Source of the DNA: Mastigias papua
Lineage: Eukaryota > Cnidaria > Scyphozoa > Rhizostomeae > Mastigiidae
NCBI GenBank assembly: GCA_964019165.1
Contig: OZ025267.1
Span: 11,470,889 to 11,534,888 of the forward strand
Direction of reading: 5' to 3'
DNA: 64,000 nucleotides
Shown: one piece after another, positions 33,566-47,385 of the stretch
How positions within the stretch are numbered: the stretch's first letter is position 1
Layout of the letters: the number at the start of each line of letters is the position of its first letter
The notes under the pieces: generated by a model
Databases searched by the model: none
Seen by the model: the letters and a program-made list of their open reading frames with translations, nothing else
What the model was told of the DNA's origin: nothing
Made by a program: the position numbers and the translations under genes

Positions 33566-35930
33566 GTCTGTGACCATTGATGGACATGACTCAGAAGACG
33601 TTCCAAGTATTCCGAGAGCACTCATGGAGAGATTTATAAATCTGACAGTAGAATAAGAATTTTGGAGGTCAGCAATAAGAGGGAGATATTTAGTAGCCTT
33701 ACGGTCACTATGTATCTGTATATTTGTTTCAACACCAACAGTGACTTCTATCAGGTAAAGGCATGAACTGTTACTCACTAAAACTGGGTCTGGACGAAGA
33801 GAATCACCAGTTATCAAAGAAGGAGATGGAAAAAAGGGAAGATCTGAATATAATGTGCTATTGGCTACTGATGAGTGAGTTTTTGCAAGATCTAAAAGGA
33901 CGCAATTATGATGCCAGGTGTATCTACCATCTTGAAGATAGGATTTGCAACTGGACACAACATGTTGAAGAGTCTCAGACTGTAAGCAAGAAGAGCATAC
34001 AAATTTGGGAGAGAGGGGCCATTTGCATAGATTCTTCTTTGTAGGAAGAGTATAAAGTTAAAGATGTTTCTAGGCATATTGCAATGAACCTTCGTCCAAA
34101 GATGACGATTATGCTTACTGCCGTGAATGAGTATTGAGGAAAGGATGAAGCCTAATGACTTTAATTCATGGCGAATACGAACTTCCTTAACATTTTGAAT
34201 AGCAGTTGAAACTTGTTTTATATTGCGATATTGATCATATTGTATATTGCAGCCAGAGCTGGTCAGGGACCAAAGAGCATTTATATCAGTGCTTGGAGAT
34301 AACTTAAGTGTACTTCTCATAACTACTTGGCATTGAGCAAATTTTGTGGATGGAAGAATGAGGCTTATACCATATTTCGATTTTGATAAAACAAGAGTAC
34401 CAAGGGTGGCACAGATTGGAAGCTCAAGCCACTGGCAGATATATTTAGAGACGAGATTATCGATATTCTCAGCAACCCATGTCTTACCAAGACCTGCAAT
34501 AGTAAAATGCCATGATATCTTGGAAAGAACAAACCGATGATATAACAGCAGTTTGTTTTTCGGATGACAAGGAATTTCATCAATTTTTCGCATCAAGCCA
34601 GTGATCAACTGTAATACCTCAGACATATGATCAATGTTATCCATTGAAAAATTGAAATAGCGACCTAGATATTTAAATGACTTACCAATATCAACAATTT
34701 GTTAACTTGTTACCTGGAAAATGGAAGGACAGGAATCTGGTTAATCAGCAATTTTGGGAGATACTGAGTGGATGCGGTAGATGACTTTCGAATCCCAAAT
34801 GTTGAACGTTTATCAACCCTGATGCACCACCTAGTAAAGTGATATAGAAGAGTTTGATTCTCGTTTTCTAGGACAGTTATAACAGCAGCATCATTAGCAG
34901 ATTGAAACCAGTGGATATGGAGAAGGGAACTGGTACTAAATCCAAATTTTTTGAACTTTTGTTCAGAGATATAATGGATGAAAGTATTAAAACACAAATT
35001 GAGAGTTAATGGGCTTAAGCAATCGCCCTGGAGAACACCGGGGCCCACTTTAATAAAAGGTGTCTGAAAGGAGTCAGCAATAATGGAAGTCTGGAAATTT
35101 GAGTATAGGCTGTGAATTAGAAGTTGTATGTGATCAGGAATATGATGATATCTAAGAACTGCCGGAATCAGGTTATGGTGCACTTCACCAAACGCATTTT
35201 TGAGGTCTAGTAATGTGATGACAAGTGACTTTTGTTTAATTATAGCCGTGTTTATGACGTTAGCCATTTGGGCAGTGTGTTCGAAGGTACCTGTTAATTT
35301 AGGAAGAAAACCTTTCTGAATCTGATGTTCAGTAAAACCATTTGCCTTTACATAGGCAAATATTGAGTCATGCAAGCATGATGGAAAGATCTTCAGAGAA
35401 ACACTTTCAAGTGTTCTTGGCCTAAAATTTGCAGGGTCAGATGTATCACCCTTTTTTTGTGCAAGTCCTGTACATGGTCGTTTCCATTCAGAGGGGATTT
35501 CCCCTGAGAGCCAGATAATGTTGAACACAGCCGTAATATATGAATGAAGGAAAGGGCAAGGCTTGAATGGAATAATAGATATTTTGTCAAGAGGACAAGT
35601 AGAACCAGAGGTTTTTATCTGTCTAATGGTTTTTGTGACTTGATGATACGAAGGAGGAGAAGTGTCATAAGGAACTGAAGGCTCATCAAGAGCAGGAATC
35701 CACGAGGGGATTTCAAAAGATTTTGAAGGATTTATCGATCGGAACAAAGTACGGAAGAACTGAGTGCATGCTGTGGAGTCAAAGGTTGGACTTAACGATG
35801 TACTTCGCTTAAAGTTTTGTTTGACGTATCCCCAGAAGTTCTTTTGAATACGTTGCTCATGGTCAACAGTCGAATTGTATGAGACAGCATCCTTGTGAAG
35901 TTCTAATCTTAATCATTTTTGCGACATAGT
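33566..35930 (-). pseudogene. R2-type reverse transcriptase and RLE endonuclease, broken (copy B)
   Basis: RT: SWIPALDEPSVPYDTSPPSY, then STCPLDKISIIPFKPCPF, KKGDTSDPANFRP, then LLDLKNAFGEVHHNLI (motif A), GPGVLQGDCLSPLTLNLC (motif B) and WFQSANDAAVI (motif C). The first aromatic-Ala-Asp-Asp residues of motif C have become SAND, so one catalytic Asp is lost. Then CHPKNKLLLYHRFVLSKISWH and a CNIQYDQYRN block. The RLE core is RPDPVLVSNSSCLYLIEVTVG with downstream DRKATKY. Frames change near 34700, 33900 and elsewhere. R2-type enzymes nick a target with the RLE and prime reverse transcription there. Confidence 0.85.
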
Positions 35931-35959
35931 TAATCTCTTTCAGATCGCCATTCGATGAC

Positions 35960-37525
35960 TTAATAAGTTTGTTGAAACTTTATATTGAATACATAAACCT
36001 ACTTGCAATAATACACCTCTCAAAAATTGTTGGCAGTGTATAATTGGCTGCTTGTAAAGAATACATAGTACATTTATGAAATTAACATGTATAGCAAAAC
36101 AGAACAAAGAAATAACAACAAAAACCTGTTAGATGTTCCAGAAAAGATCGAAATTAGATGGTTAAGAGATCTGGATTAGTCGAAGGTTTATTTCTTTGGC
36201 AAAAGATGAAGTAGCTTGATCTTATTGAGATGGTCATCGCTTTCATAATGACTCGTTTTTGGATGGTCTTATCAAAACTTAGTTCATTGAGTAAGGAGAA
36301 GAAAGAAGTACAAGAAGAACCCATAGTTCCAGTAGCACCCAAAGATAGGTTGATAAATGCAACTTTACTATAAGATGAGATAGTTCACTAAGCAGCGAGC
36401 TATATTTGGCAGCCTTACGATTGCTATTATTTTGTATGTTAGTTTCAAACCCTCTTGTGAGTTCAAGAATGTAGAGCAATTTGTCTTTTGTAAGTAATAG
36501 AAGATCAGGACGAAGAGATTCACCAGTAATCATTCTTGGGGACAAAAAGGAAGGTAAATCAGCGTAAACTGTGTATTGTTTGAGCGAGGAGAATGTGTTA
36601 GCGAGAAAGAGAAGAACAGAGTTGTGGCGCCAAGTGTATCTACCCTCATCGACATATGAAGAGCAACTAGATATCACGTGCTGTAGAGTCTCTGACTGAA
36701 GGCAGAAAGAGCATGAAGACAACTGAGAAACTGACCATTTGCAGAGATTTTTATGAGTGGAGAGAGTATTATTTAAGTATTTTATAGAAAAGTTGAATAT
36801 GTTTCTAGGCAAATTTTGCTGAACGGTTGACCAGAGGCTGTTAGTTTTATTACATGTAAACTTAAGAATAGGTGATAGAAATAAACCTTGGGATAAGAGA
36901 GTATTATTGATACGTTCTTCATGGTCATGTTGAATCGTTTTTAGAACTTGCTTGGTGTTTTTGAATTGATCGTACTGACGATTTGTACCGTAGCTAGTCT
37001 CTGCCCGGAGGCATTGTATGTCGTGGTTTGGTTAGGATTTTAAAGCATTACGCATAGTTGCTTGACATTCAATAAATTTGGTAGATGGAAGGACAAGACT
37101 GATGCCACATTTGGATTTATTTAATATGAGAGAACTGAACGTTGCACTTATAGGCAGTTCAAGCCATTTCCTCACAAAACTTTAGACGATGTTGTCCCAA
37201 TTTTCAATACCCCATGTATTGCTACGATCTGCAATAGTCATATGCCAAGATAGTTTGGATAGAACAAAGCAGTGAGAAAGAAGGAGTTTAGTTTTAGGGT
37301 GACATGGAAGGCAGTCGATTTTTACCATCAGGTCATTGATTGAGTTGAGAAAGGTTGACATGCGATCACTACTATCCATTCTAAAATTAAATAGCAACGG
37401 AGATATTTGAACAACATGCCTTTGGTGATAGTAGGGACCACTGAGTTGTTTATTGTAAGCTTAGGAAGGTATTGGCATGAAGATGTGGCTGCTGTCTTAA
37501 TACCAAGTGTGCTACATTTATCGAC
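35960..37525 (-). mobile_element. R2-type LINE copy A, 5'-truncated, head-to-tail with copy B
   Basis: On the minus strand from 37525 it begins in the post-RT region (VDKCSTLGIK, then YLPKLTINN), passes CHPKTKLLLSHCFVLSKLSWHMTIAD (37330-37240) and PRNIFNFSIKYLNNTL, then a CCHC finger CSFCLQSETLQHVISSC, then RLE core RPDLLLLTKDKLLYILELTRGFE (36530-36440), and ends at TAA near 36160 with RNKPSTNPDLLTI. The 3' UTR with the shared GGCAGTGTATAATTGGCTG block (36032-36050, + orientation) runs to about 35960. Frames shift at about 37180, 36840 and 36340. Confidence 0.85.
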
Positions 37526-37529
37526 TCTA

Positions 37530-38180
37530 TAGAATCTCTAAGATCAACTCACCTGAAGCTGCTTCATGAACTTTTTCGCTTTTCGAAAACCTTTTCACTC
37601 TGAATGGCAAACGCGATTTTGTCAAAACTTCACTTCGAATGCTAGGCTTGAAGCATTTTCATCTTGAAATGCCGGAATATCATACTTCTGCATTCAAAAA
37701 CTCTTCATTCTGCTCTAATTTTTTATGCCTACCGGGAATATTTATTGCCCATACTTTAGATAGTATTGTTTCAAAATCGTGCAAATTTTTCCACAGAAAA
37801 CGATCGTTTTAGCTGCACAGTTTGCTTCACTTCGAAACTTAAAAAACTGACGAATCTTTTCATGCCTAAATACACAGTGAAGAAGCCCTTACAGCGTGAC
37901 CCTTCTGTCATGCAACTTTTCCAGACTAGGCCCTTGGCTGCTGTTAGCAACCATTTTGTTCTAGGTGGTGAAATACTTTTCGAACGTAAGTGTACTAACT
38001 TAATAAGACTAACATTTATACATTTTATCCAATCAGAAACAATATATATGTACACAAGATAACCTTTCAAATCATATTTCTACTTTAAGCATTTATTCTT
38101 GGCTGTTACATTAATCATATTTTCAAAATGTTGCCAGATTGTGTTGTTTATAGAAGGTGCCTCATAAATTTTAGCCACCA
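37530..38180. other. No gene recognised
   Basis: AT-rich. Only short frames without similarity to anything I know. Confidence 0.4.
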
Positions 38181-38181
38181 G

Positions 38182-38935
<754 letters not shown>

Positions 38936-39104
38936 ACTAGTTTGTAGAAAGAAGTTAGGAGGTTCAATGGCAGGGATGCACGTCACCTCGCCGAACCATG
39001 TATAGGCCTATATAGTCATTTAGATAGTTTACTAGAACCCAGCACTCAAGCTACAGAACAAGGAATTGTAGGGACCTGCAAATCCCAAAAAAAAATAATA
39101 GTGA

Positions 39105-39345
39105 ATACGTAAAGAAAGGCTTTCACTACTCGACTCTTAGAACTTTGACCAATATTCCCATCAACATTAGAGAGCTTCCTACACTCAATGGATTCAAAAA
39201 CAAACTAAAGACTTATGCTAAGAGCTATAGTAAACAGACACAACTCCCTGGAAGAGCAGCTACTATGTAGTTAGGCTACTTTCTTATTTAATTTTTGTAA
39301 GCTGAAGGGATTTTGTTTATAAATAATTGAAAATGAAATGAAAAA
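39105..39345 (+). pseudogene. LINE 3'-terminal fragment
   Basis: A short plus-strand frame reads GFHYSTLRTLTNIPINIRELPT, NGFKNKLKTYAKSYSKQ and a stop at about 39270. This is the end pattern of jockey/CR1-type RT proteins (a YS/SFRG..WN.LP-like block, then FK.KLK). A short 3' UTR and an AAATGAAATG-type tail (39328-39352) follow. 5'-truncated to the last 50 codons. Confidence 0.62.
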
Positions 39346-39519
39346 TGAAATTACAGTTCGTTAAAGATCACATCTACTATTATGAAGACTCTTTCTCTTG
39401 GATATATCTATTTGGAACAAAGACCGCTCGCGCATCTCAAGAATATTCACATTTGGTTGGCCTTGTATCTCAAGACATTAGGATTCATCTTTAACTGTTC
39501 TCGTCGTCGTCCAAACAAA

Positions 39520-40400
39520 CATTCTTTAATTTTCCCAGTTGACGCAGTGGTTTGGTACACTGTCTATCAGTGTTTCAAGATGAAACAGTAGAACCTTCTC
39601 CAATTCCACCATTAATTTTTCTAGCAGCTCTTGTCCATTGCTGAAGTTCCCTTTTGTTAATTTGCTTGCAAGGTAATCCCAAAGGCTCTCAACGGAGGTA
39701 AAATCTGGACTTTTACCTGGCATGACAGAATCTTGATGAGGTTTGCATCTGTCCACTCTTTATAACTTGTGCTGTATGGCAAAGAGTATTGTCCTGTTGG
39801 GAAATGACAGTCTGATCTCCAAGAGCTGCTGCATTGATGGTTCTGCACAGTGCTTCAATGTTTTAAGTAATGATACGCATTAGCATTTCCATCAATATTA
39901 TGGAGACGTCCTTTGCCATTTCTAGCAATGCATCCCATTCCATGATCCCAATCCCTCAATCCTTCATAGTATTAAGACATTTAGACAGGTATTCCTCTCT
40001 TGACCTTCTCTTCACAACACTAACCTGAGGAATAACAGTTTTGTAACAGAATAACAGAACCTGCTTTCACCATTAAACAGAACTTTATTCAAGTCAAGGT
40101 TGCGATGTTCCAAGGTCAATTGTAGACGCCTCTGTCTTGCTTTTTCAGAAGAAATGGCTTCTTTTATGCTCTGCAAGATTTCAGTTCAGCATTGAAAAGT
40201 CTCCTCCTGATTGCTCTTGAACTCAATTCAAGTTCAAATTCCTCTTTAACCCCCTTTGAAATTTCTCTTGTAGACTTTCGCCGATCCTTTATGCTGTTCT
40301 AAATGATCTCCCGACCTTCTCTTAGACTTTTCCTCTTTTCCTGATTCAACTTGATTTTATACAAGATGAGGGTACACCCTGAAATTAAAAGCTTTTCTAA
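39520..40400 (-). pseudogene. Tc1/mariner transposase, broken
   Basis: On the minus strand from about 40390: a helix-turn-helix (STREISKGVKEEFELELSSRAIRRRL), NKVLFNGES (family VLFSDES, with Gly in place of the first catalytic Asp), GCIARNGKGRL, QQDNTLCHTAQVIK (second Asp kept) and GKSPDFTSVESLWDYLASKL (family PDLNPIENLWDELK), ending at 39526 with a normal C-terminus (IDSVPNHCVNW). Frames shift repeatedly. TIRs were not found. A Tc1 transposase normally has about 340 residues, and the span matches. Confidence 0.85.
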
Positions 40401-42211
<1,811 letters not shown>

Positions 42212-42456
42212 TATCAATCAATCAAGGTGTTCCATCCTCGGACAGAGGGTTAGATACAATGCCTCTCCACTCATCGCGATGATACGTAGCTCTTACTGCT
42301 TCTGCATACTTCAAGCCTGTCCACTGTCTGATGTTGTTAAACCAGGTAGCCCTAGGTCTTCCTCTTCCTCTTCTGCCATTCACTTTTCCTTCCAACAATG
42401 TACGTTTTAATGTGCTGTGCCTTACAAAGTGTCCAAAATATTTCAATTTCTTAATC
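42212..42456 (-). pseudogene. RTE-like LINE 3' end fragment
   Basis: The minus strand encodes KYFGHFVRHSTLKRTLLEG, GRRGRGRPRATWFNNIRQW and HRDEWRGIVSNPLSEDGTP before a stop, homologous to the C-terminal tail of the LINE at 17473-21056. The 3' tail after the stop is TTGATTGATTGAT on the minus strand, again with almost no 3' UTR. Confidence 0.82.
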
Positions 42457-42806
42457 TAAATACTTTTATATAAATCAGTACTGTTGCCAACTTTGCAGTA
42501 CACATGTTCATTCTTGACTTTACATGTCCATGAAATTCTGAGCATTCTCCGGTAGCACCAAATTTCGAAAGATGTAGATCCTCGCTATTTTCCTTTAGAT
42601 ATGGGAAAAATTTTGAATTTGAACTGGCCCCCAGAGCACTATTACTTATGACTCGAATCCATTCTACTCCGTCACTGATTAAAGGGGAATGCAATATCTG
42701 GTCGGCTTTGCGATCATTTGAGTTCTCAGGGCTCCAATTGATACAGAGTTAACTACAGCTTTAGTTATATGCCCTTAGTAGTACTTTTCTTTTTTCTGTG
42801 TTTTAG

Positions 42807-42931
42807 CTATCATTTCCGGACTTAAGAACCCTGCATTGGACACAGAGAAAAAGGACGCCAAGCAAAGAAGCTTGGATACCATGGCACAATACGTTAATAA
42901 AAATGTTGGTTTACCAATTGAGAAGCTCAGG
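42807..42931 (+). CDS. Candidate host-gene exon, unidentified
   Basis: A pyrimidine-rich tract with TTTTAG (ending 42806) precedes, and GTATGT (42932) follows AGG, a good acceptor and donor pair. The 125-nt exon keeps one frame (2 nt + 41 codons) reading [19 protein letters not shown], then [18 protein letters not shown], a charged, non-repetitive protein unlike the transposon proteins here. The donor phase is 0. I do not recognise the protein. Interpretation as a host exon is inference; a decayed element is not excluded. Confidence 0.42.
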
Positions 42932-42958
42932 GTATGTTTATTGTTTTGCACATGTCAG

Positions 42959-43116
<158 letters not shown>

Positions 43117-43187
43117 TCTGTATATATATGCAATCAGTAGCTAGCGAGTAACCAGGATTTCTCCTTTTTCAGTGCAAACGGAAAGGG

Positions 43188-43189
<2 letters not shown>

Positions 43190-43268
<79 letters not shown>
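43190..43268. repeat. (AT)n microsatellite, about 79 bp
   Basis: Pure AT dinucleotides. Confidence 0.97.
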
Positions 43269-43270
<2 letters not shown>

Positions 43271-43375
43271 GTAATCTCTTCTTTTGAATTTTTGAATTAA
43301 TAATTAAGTGTTAATCTATATTAATTGAATGGCCTCACCACTGTACTTCTCTTTTCTTCCTTCTGGTCATTGTAG

Positions 43376-43432
43376 ATTAGAGACAATAAGCTACACGCGA
43401 ATTTTATTTTTTGTGAATGTTTCTTCACCAAG
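43376..43432 (+). CDS. Possible second exon of the same host gene
   Basis: A strong pyrimidine tract and TTGTAG acceptor (ending 43375) precede. AAG followed by GTAGAA could be a donor. 57 nt, 19 codons in phase 0 (IRDNKLHANFIFCECFFTK), compatible with the donor at 42931. The intron between would contain two (AT)n arrays. The frame could also run on without a donor to a stop near 43500. Weak. Confidence 0.22.
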
Positions 43433-43726
43433 GTAGAAATTCAACTAACTATTTTACAATTGGAATTTGTATATACATTTGCTCCCCGGAATTACGTATA
43501 AAGATGGAATAACAGAAGTCGGTGTGGGAAAGGAAGGGCTAGGCAATGTGTCGAAGGAAAGTTAGTATAAAAATAGGCCTTACAAAAGGGCAAGGTGCTA
43601 TGACGCGATAGAATGTCAGTGTGATGTTAGTTTAGTGTTAGCGTAGAGGAAGTGATGGCAATGAGCTGTAGAACAACACGTAATGAATCAATGAATGGAG
43701 TGGAAGATAAAGTAACTAAAAATGTA

Positions 43727-43731
<5 letters not shown>

Positions 43732-43795
<64 letters not shown>
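43732..43795. repeat. (AT)n microsatellite, about 64 bp
   Basis: Pure AT dinucleotides. Confidence 0.97.
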
Positions 43796-43798
<3 letters not shown>

Positions 43799-44376
43799 CG
43801 TCTCAAGATAGAAACTGAACTCCCTCCCTTAGGGGAGAGTGAAAGCTCAGCTATCGGTAAGAGTGATTGTAGTCAAAAATCAGAAAATTCAAATTTACTC
43901 TATCACTAGGTATCCCGAGACAAGCCCAAGAATAGAAATCAAAGGAAAATTAAGTTAATTTGGAAGCTATATAGGATGTATATAGAGTATTTAATCAAAG
44001 GTAATGTGATATTTGGACATTTGCCTTACTTGAAGGTGATAATGCTTGTTTTTCATAGTTTTATTTCGCATTAGGGTTTTGTTACTGTTATGAAAACTGT
44101 AAAGAGGCTCATCTAAAGATGTGCAGCATACACGCATCTCAGAACTCCCTCATCTAGAGACGTGCAGTAGACCAGCATTTCGAACTCTCTTGAGACATGT
44201 TTCATCGCACGTTGGACTTACATGGACAAAAGCGTTTTGTTATAAGCTAATTGGACTTTGGATTGTAGCTTTACTATAAACACTAGCTTAGTTTTGTATG
44301 CATTTAGGATTTTTCTGACTTTGTTGAGTTATTACAAGTTGAAGTAAATAAACTGGAAGCTTTCTTTTGCTATGCT
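43796..44376. other. Region before BEL/Pao gag, possibly LTR and leader
   Basis: Non-coding. By position it should contain the left LTR and leader of the BEL/Pao element, but without its right LTR in the window the boundaries cannot be set. Confidence 0.35.
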
Positions 44377-46086
44377 ATGGACGAGACCTATGAACAAACA
44401 GCTGTTTGTTTCTATTTGTTCATTATGTCAACTGGTACCGTGACCCGGGAATTCAAGCCTAGAAGACAGAGGGATATTAATCTATTGCCATCTGAACGAG
44501 AAGTTATAAAGACTGAGGATGTGTCAGCCAAGAAAGCAAGCTTAAAAGGCAAGATGTCCTATGTAACGAAGCTGATAAACAATGTACTTAAACAAGTGTC
44601 TGATAATGGTGAGCCGAGACATATAGATTTCAATATACAGTCGCTGAAGAAAGCCATGAGCAGTTTCCGAGAATTCAATGATGAATATGTTACATGTTTA
44701 GAAGACCCGATGGAAATCGAAAGAGTTTACACGAACTTGCTCAGCATGGAGGACGATTTCCAGCAATGCATCGAAGCTGCCGAATCATACTTGGCAGAGT
44801 GGCGAACAGATCGATCATCAAGAAAATCAGACAAATATTCACTCTCAGCATCGAGTGCAAGAAGTGACAAATCATCAAAAACCAGAGAAATGAAGATCAA
44901 TCGTGAGGCTTCAACAAAGGTGAAAAGCGAGACAACTGCAAATCAAGAAGAACAATATTTCAAGATTGGCCCCCAAATTCCTGAAGGCCCCCAAGATGCA
45001 AATTTTGTTGCTGAAGACACCTTTCTTAGAAGACCCCTGAATACAGTAACTGGAGCGGCCCTCAAAACCCCCATGATTCCTGAACGTTCCAATTTGCCAC
45101 TGCCAAAACAGCTCGGTCAAAACAAGCTTCAAATGAGCCAACACGAAGACAAGCAGACCTTCAGAAGGACAAGAACATGCCTTCCATGATGAGATTAACA
45201 CCAAGCACTACCATGCAAATGACACTGGGTGGTGAGAATATTATACCTCTCGGAAAATTTGGTGGAAAGAAGGAACTCTGGCCTAGATTCATGCAGACAT
45301 TCAAGGCAGTAGTAGACAAACAACCGTATGAGCCGATTATGGAGCTTGCAATCCTCGAGCAGCATATCATTGGCCCAGCAAAGGACTGCATTAAAGATTT
45401 TCCATTCGATGAGAAGTCGTATCCCCTTGTGTTGAAGGCACTTGAAGAAAGATTTGGTGATGATGATGATCATGCAGCTTTTCATCTTCGAGCAATAGAA
45501 GACTTACCCAGAGTGAAAGAAAAGGACACATACAGTCTGAGGAAGTTTTTTGACGATCTTCAAGCTCACATTCAGACCCTGGAAGCGCAAGGACCCGAGG
45601 TTAGCTGTCACCTTTGTGATCCAAGAAGACTGAAGGTTGTGCTTTCTAAGCTACCGCCAGATGTTGTTGTTGCTTGGACAAGTTATAAAGAAGACAGATA
45701 CCTAAACAATGACATTCGATTGCTGTGTGAGTGGCTACGAAGAAGAGTCAGACTTTTGGAGAAAGCTGACATCAAACAGTTGGGTGAAACAAGATCCAGA
45801 CTCAGCATACATGCAACTATGAGCAACAGCAGTAGATGTGATACACCAAATTCAACAAAATGTTGGTTATGTCAAGGAAATCATGTGATTTTTAAATGCC
45901 AAAGGTGGGAAAAGATGGATGTGCAGATGAAAAACCAAGAAGTGCATAACAATGGTGCATGTTTCAGATGTTTGTGACAAGGACATATGGCTCGAATGTG
46001 TAGAGCAAATATGAATGATAAAGGAAAGAAAACATGGACTCATCCAATGCTGCGCAACAATTCAGATAATGAGAAAGGTGATGGTA
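44377..46086 (+). pseudogene. BEL/Pao gag, two frames and one stop
   Basis: Frame 44377-45189 starts MDETYEQ (a better start may be the MSTGTVTREFKP at about 44425) and has a helical N-terminal region and a serine/lysine-rich linker. Frame 45177-45977 has the Pao capsid block: FGGKKELWPRFMQTFKAVVD, LAILEQHIIGPAKDCIKDF, YPLVLKALEERFGDD. It also has the zinc knuckles CWLCQGNHVIFKC and CFRCL-QGHMARMC, with TGA between them at 45976-45978. Overlap of the frames at 45177-45189 implies one shift. Gag would form the particle. Confidence 0.82.
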
Positions 46087-46630
46087 CAAAATTAGTCAAT
46101 GGAAATCAAGAGACAGTTGCCATGACAACAAGAAACTGCATCGACGTTCAGTTCACAGGGTGTGAAGGTTTGCCAGTGAAGATGGTTACAGTGATGGACA
46201 GGAATGGACAAACCATAAGGATCAATTGTCTTGAAGACCCTGGTAGCCAAGTTACGCTTGTCACAGCAAAGGTTACAAATAGTCTCGATTTGAAGCAAGA
46301 GAAATCCAATGTGAGGTTGTCTGGGATTGGTAACGAAGATCTCAGAGCACGAACTTTGGTTTCATTGCAAATCTTCACCAGCTGTGGCACTTCATTCTTC
46401 ACCAATGCATATGTTGTCAATAAGATCAGTCATCACATGCCATACCTGAATGCAAACAGACTGAAAAAAGATACAAGCACCTGGATCATGTTGAAGTTCA
46501 GTTGGTGGGTGGCCCGATAGACTTATTGATCGGCCAAGATTGCCCAAGTCTGTTACGTCAACTAGAAACCAGATATGGGGGAAATAATGAACCATATGCT
46601 GTGAGATTGTTGGGTAAGGCTGTTCCAGTA
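46087..46630 (+). pseudogene. BEL/Pao protease and start of pol, truncated
   Basis: CIDVQFTGCEGLPVKMVTVMD, then CLEDPGSQVTLVTAKV: the family's active-site LDSGSQ triad appears as DPG, so the catalytic centre is altered. LSGIGNEDLRARTLVSLQI and AYVVNKIS follow. A shift near 46500 leads to VGGPIDLLIGQDCPSLL, the Pao LIG(Q)D block. The text stops matching at about 46630. Confidence 0.8.
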
Positions 46631-47249
46631 ATCGATTTTTCGACCCCAGCCTGGTTCCTCGTTGGGGGACGCGCTCCTTGTTCATCCACGCGATGAGCGA
46701 TGCGGCATGATAAGCTATTCTTTAACTTATCCAGTGAAGGTTTTACTATTTTCCCATAGCTGGATGTTTTACATCAGAGTGACATTCTCCTAAACTGGTT
46801 GTCTTCCAGGACTTTCTGGTCCAGTTTACCAGGTCATTTGCCCATGACTGGGGTAATTCCCCTAAACGCCATAGCTATCAGGGGAAAACTAAGAAGCTTT
46901 CTGTTAGGGATCTTCACCCTTAGCCTTTGGCTTGTACACCTAATCCACAAGGCAGTGGTTGTCTTGTATCGTTAATGACTACATGCCGTTGTAGCCATCC
47001 ACCCATCAGCACGATTTACACCTTGAGTTACGGATTTGTTTTCGGGGTTTACTCCCCTAGATCCGCTGTGTTTGGCTTGTCACAGGGCCACCTCTAGTAG
47101 GATGTGGCTCTTCACCACGCACAGACGGTCTTCACCATGGAGTGGCTCTATATTGCGCTTCACAAGGTGCTGGGTTTGGGGAGACCAGTCTAGGACGCCA
47201 CAGAAGGCCAACTAGAAAAGCGACTACTCCTCCAAGGACCCTTGACCCC
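46631..47249. other. Unclassified GC-richer segment before the R2-type array
   Basis: About 620 bp, distinctly richer in G+C than its neighbours, with no long frame. It ends in ATT repeats (47250-47275). It lies between the broken BEL/Pao pol and R2-type copy 1, so it may be the 5' UTR of the R2-type LINE or the 3' part of another retroelement with an (ATT)n tail. Not resolved. Confidence 0.4.
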
Positions 47250-47275
47250 AATTATTATTATTATTATTATTATTA
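47250..47275. repeat. (ATT)n microsatellite
   Basis: About eight units directly before the palindrome at the start of R2-type copy 1. The 3' tail of copy 2 (51463-51478) is of the same type. Confidence 0.9.
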
Positions 47276-47385
47276 GTCTCCACAAAATGAGCAAATCACC
47301 ATTACAGCGAACAGAAACAAAACACTTGAGACGGAGTGTTTTGTTTCTTTTCGCTGTAATGGTGATTTGCTCATTTTGTGGAGAC
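47276..47385. repeat. Inverted repeat, 51-bp arms and 8-nt loop
   Basis: Arms 47276-47326 and 47335-47385 match at 50 of 51 positions. The right arm is the coding sequence of the first zinc finger of the R2-type LINE (VMVICSFCGD), so the left arm is an inverted duplicate of that coding end. Confidence 0.95.

Larger units (their letters stand above)
32510..35959 (-). mobile_element. R2-type LINE copy B (RT plus restriction-like endonuclease), 5'-truncated
   Basis: Read on the minus strand from 35959: it begins inside the protein just before the QRIQKNFWGYVKQNF block, continues through RT (35747-34710), thumb and linker (34644-33892), CCHC finger and RLE domain (33958-33566), is interrupted by the RTE-like fragment 32776-33559, and resumes to a stop near 32694 with RNKPWTNPNLLDY. 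A 3' UTR follows to about 32510. Its 5' edge abuts the 3' end of copy A at 35959/35960, giving a head-to-tail pair. No N-terminal zinc fingers remain. Confidence 0.85.
44377..46630 (+). mobile_element. BEL/Pao LTR retrotransposon 5' part (gag and protease), truncated
   Basis: Plus-strand gag in two overlapping frames, then a zinc-knuckle region and a protease domain. The pol frame is lost at about 46630, directly after the GPIDLLIGQD block, where unrelated GC-richer DNA (46631-47249) begins. RT onwards is not found in the right place. Similarity to Pao is by gag and protease patterns. It could be the same family as the remnant at 6505-9665, but the two do not overlap. Confidence 0.82.

Noticed and set aside
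43169..43190. Another exon after the TTTTTCAG at 43164-43171
   Set aside because: The frame runs into the (AT)n array within 18 nt and no donor is seen.
46631..46720. HDV-like ribozyme at the start of the GC-richer segment
   Set aside because: I could not build the nested double-pseudoknot pairing by eye; left only as a check.
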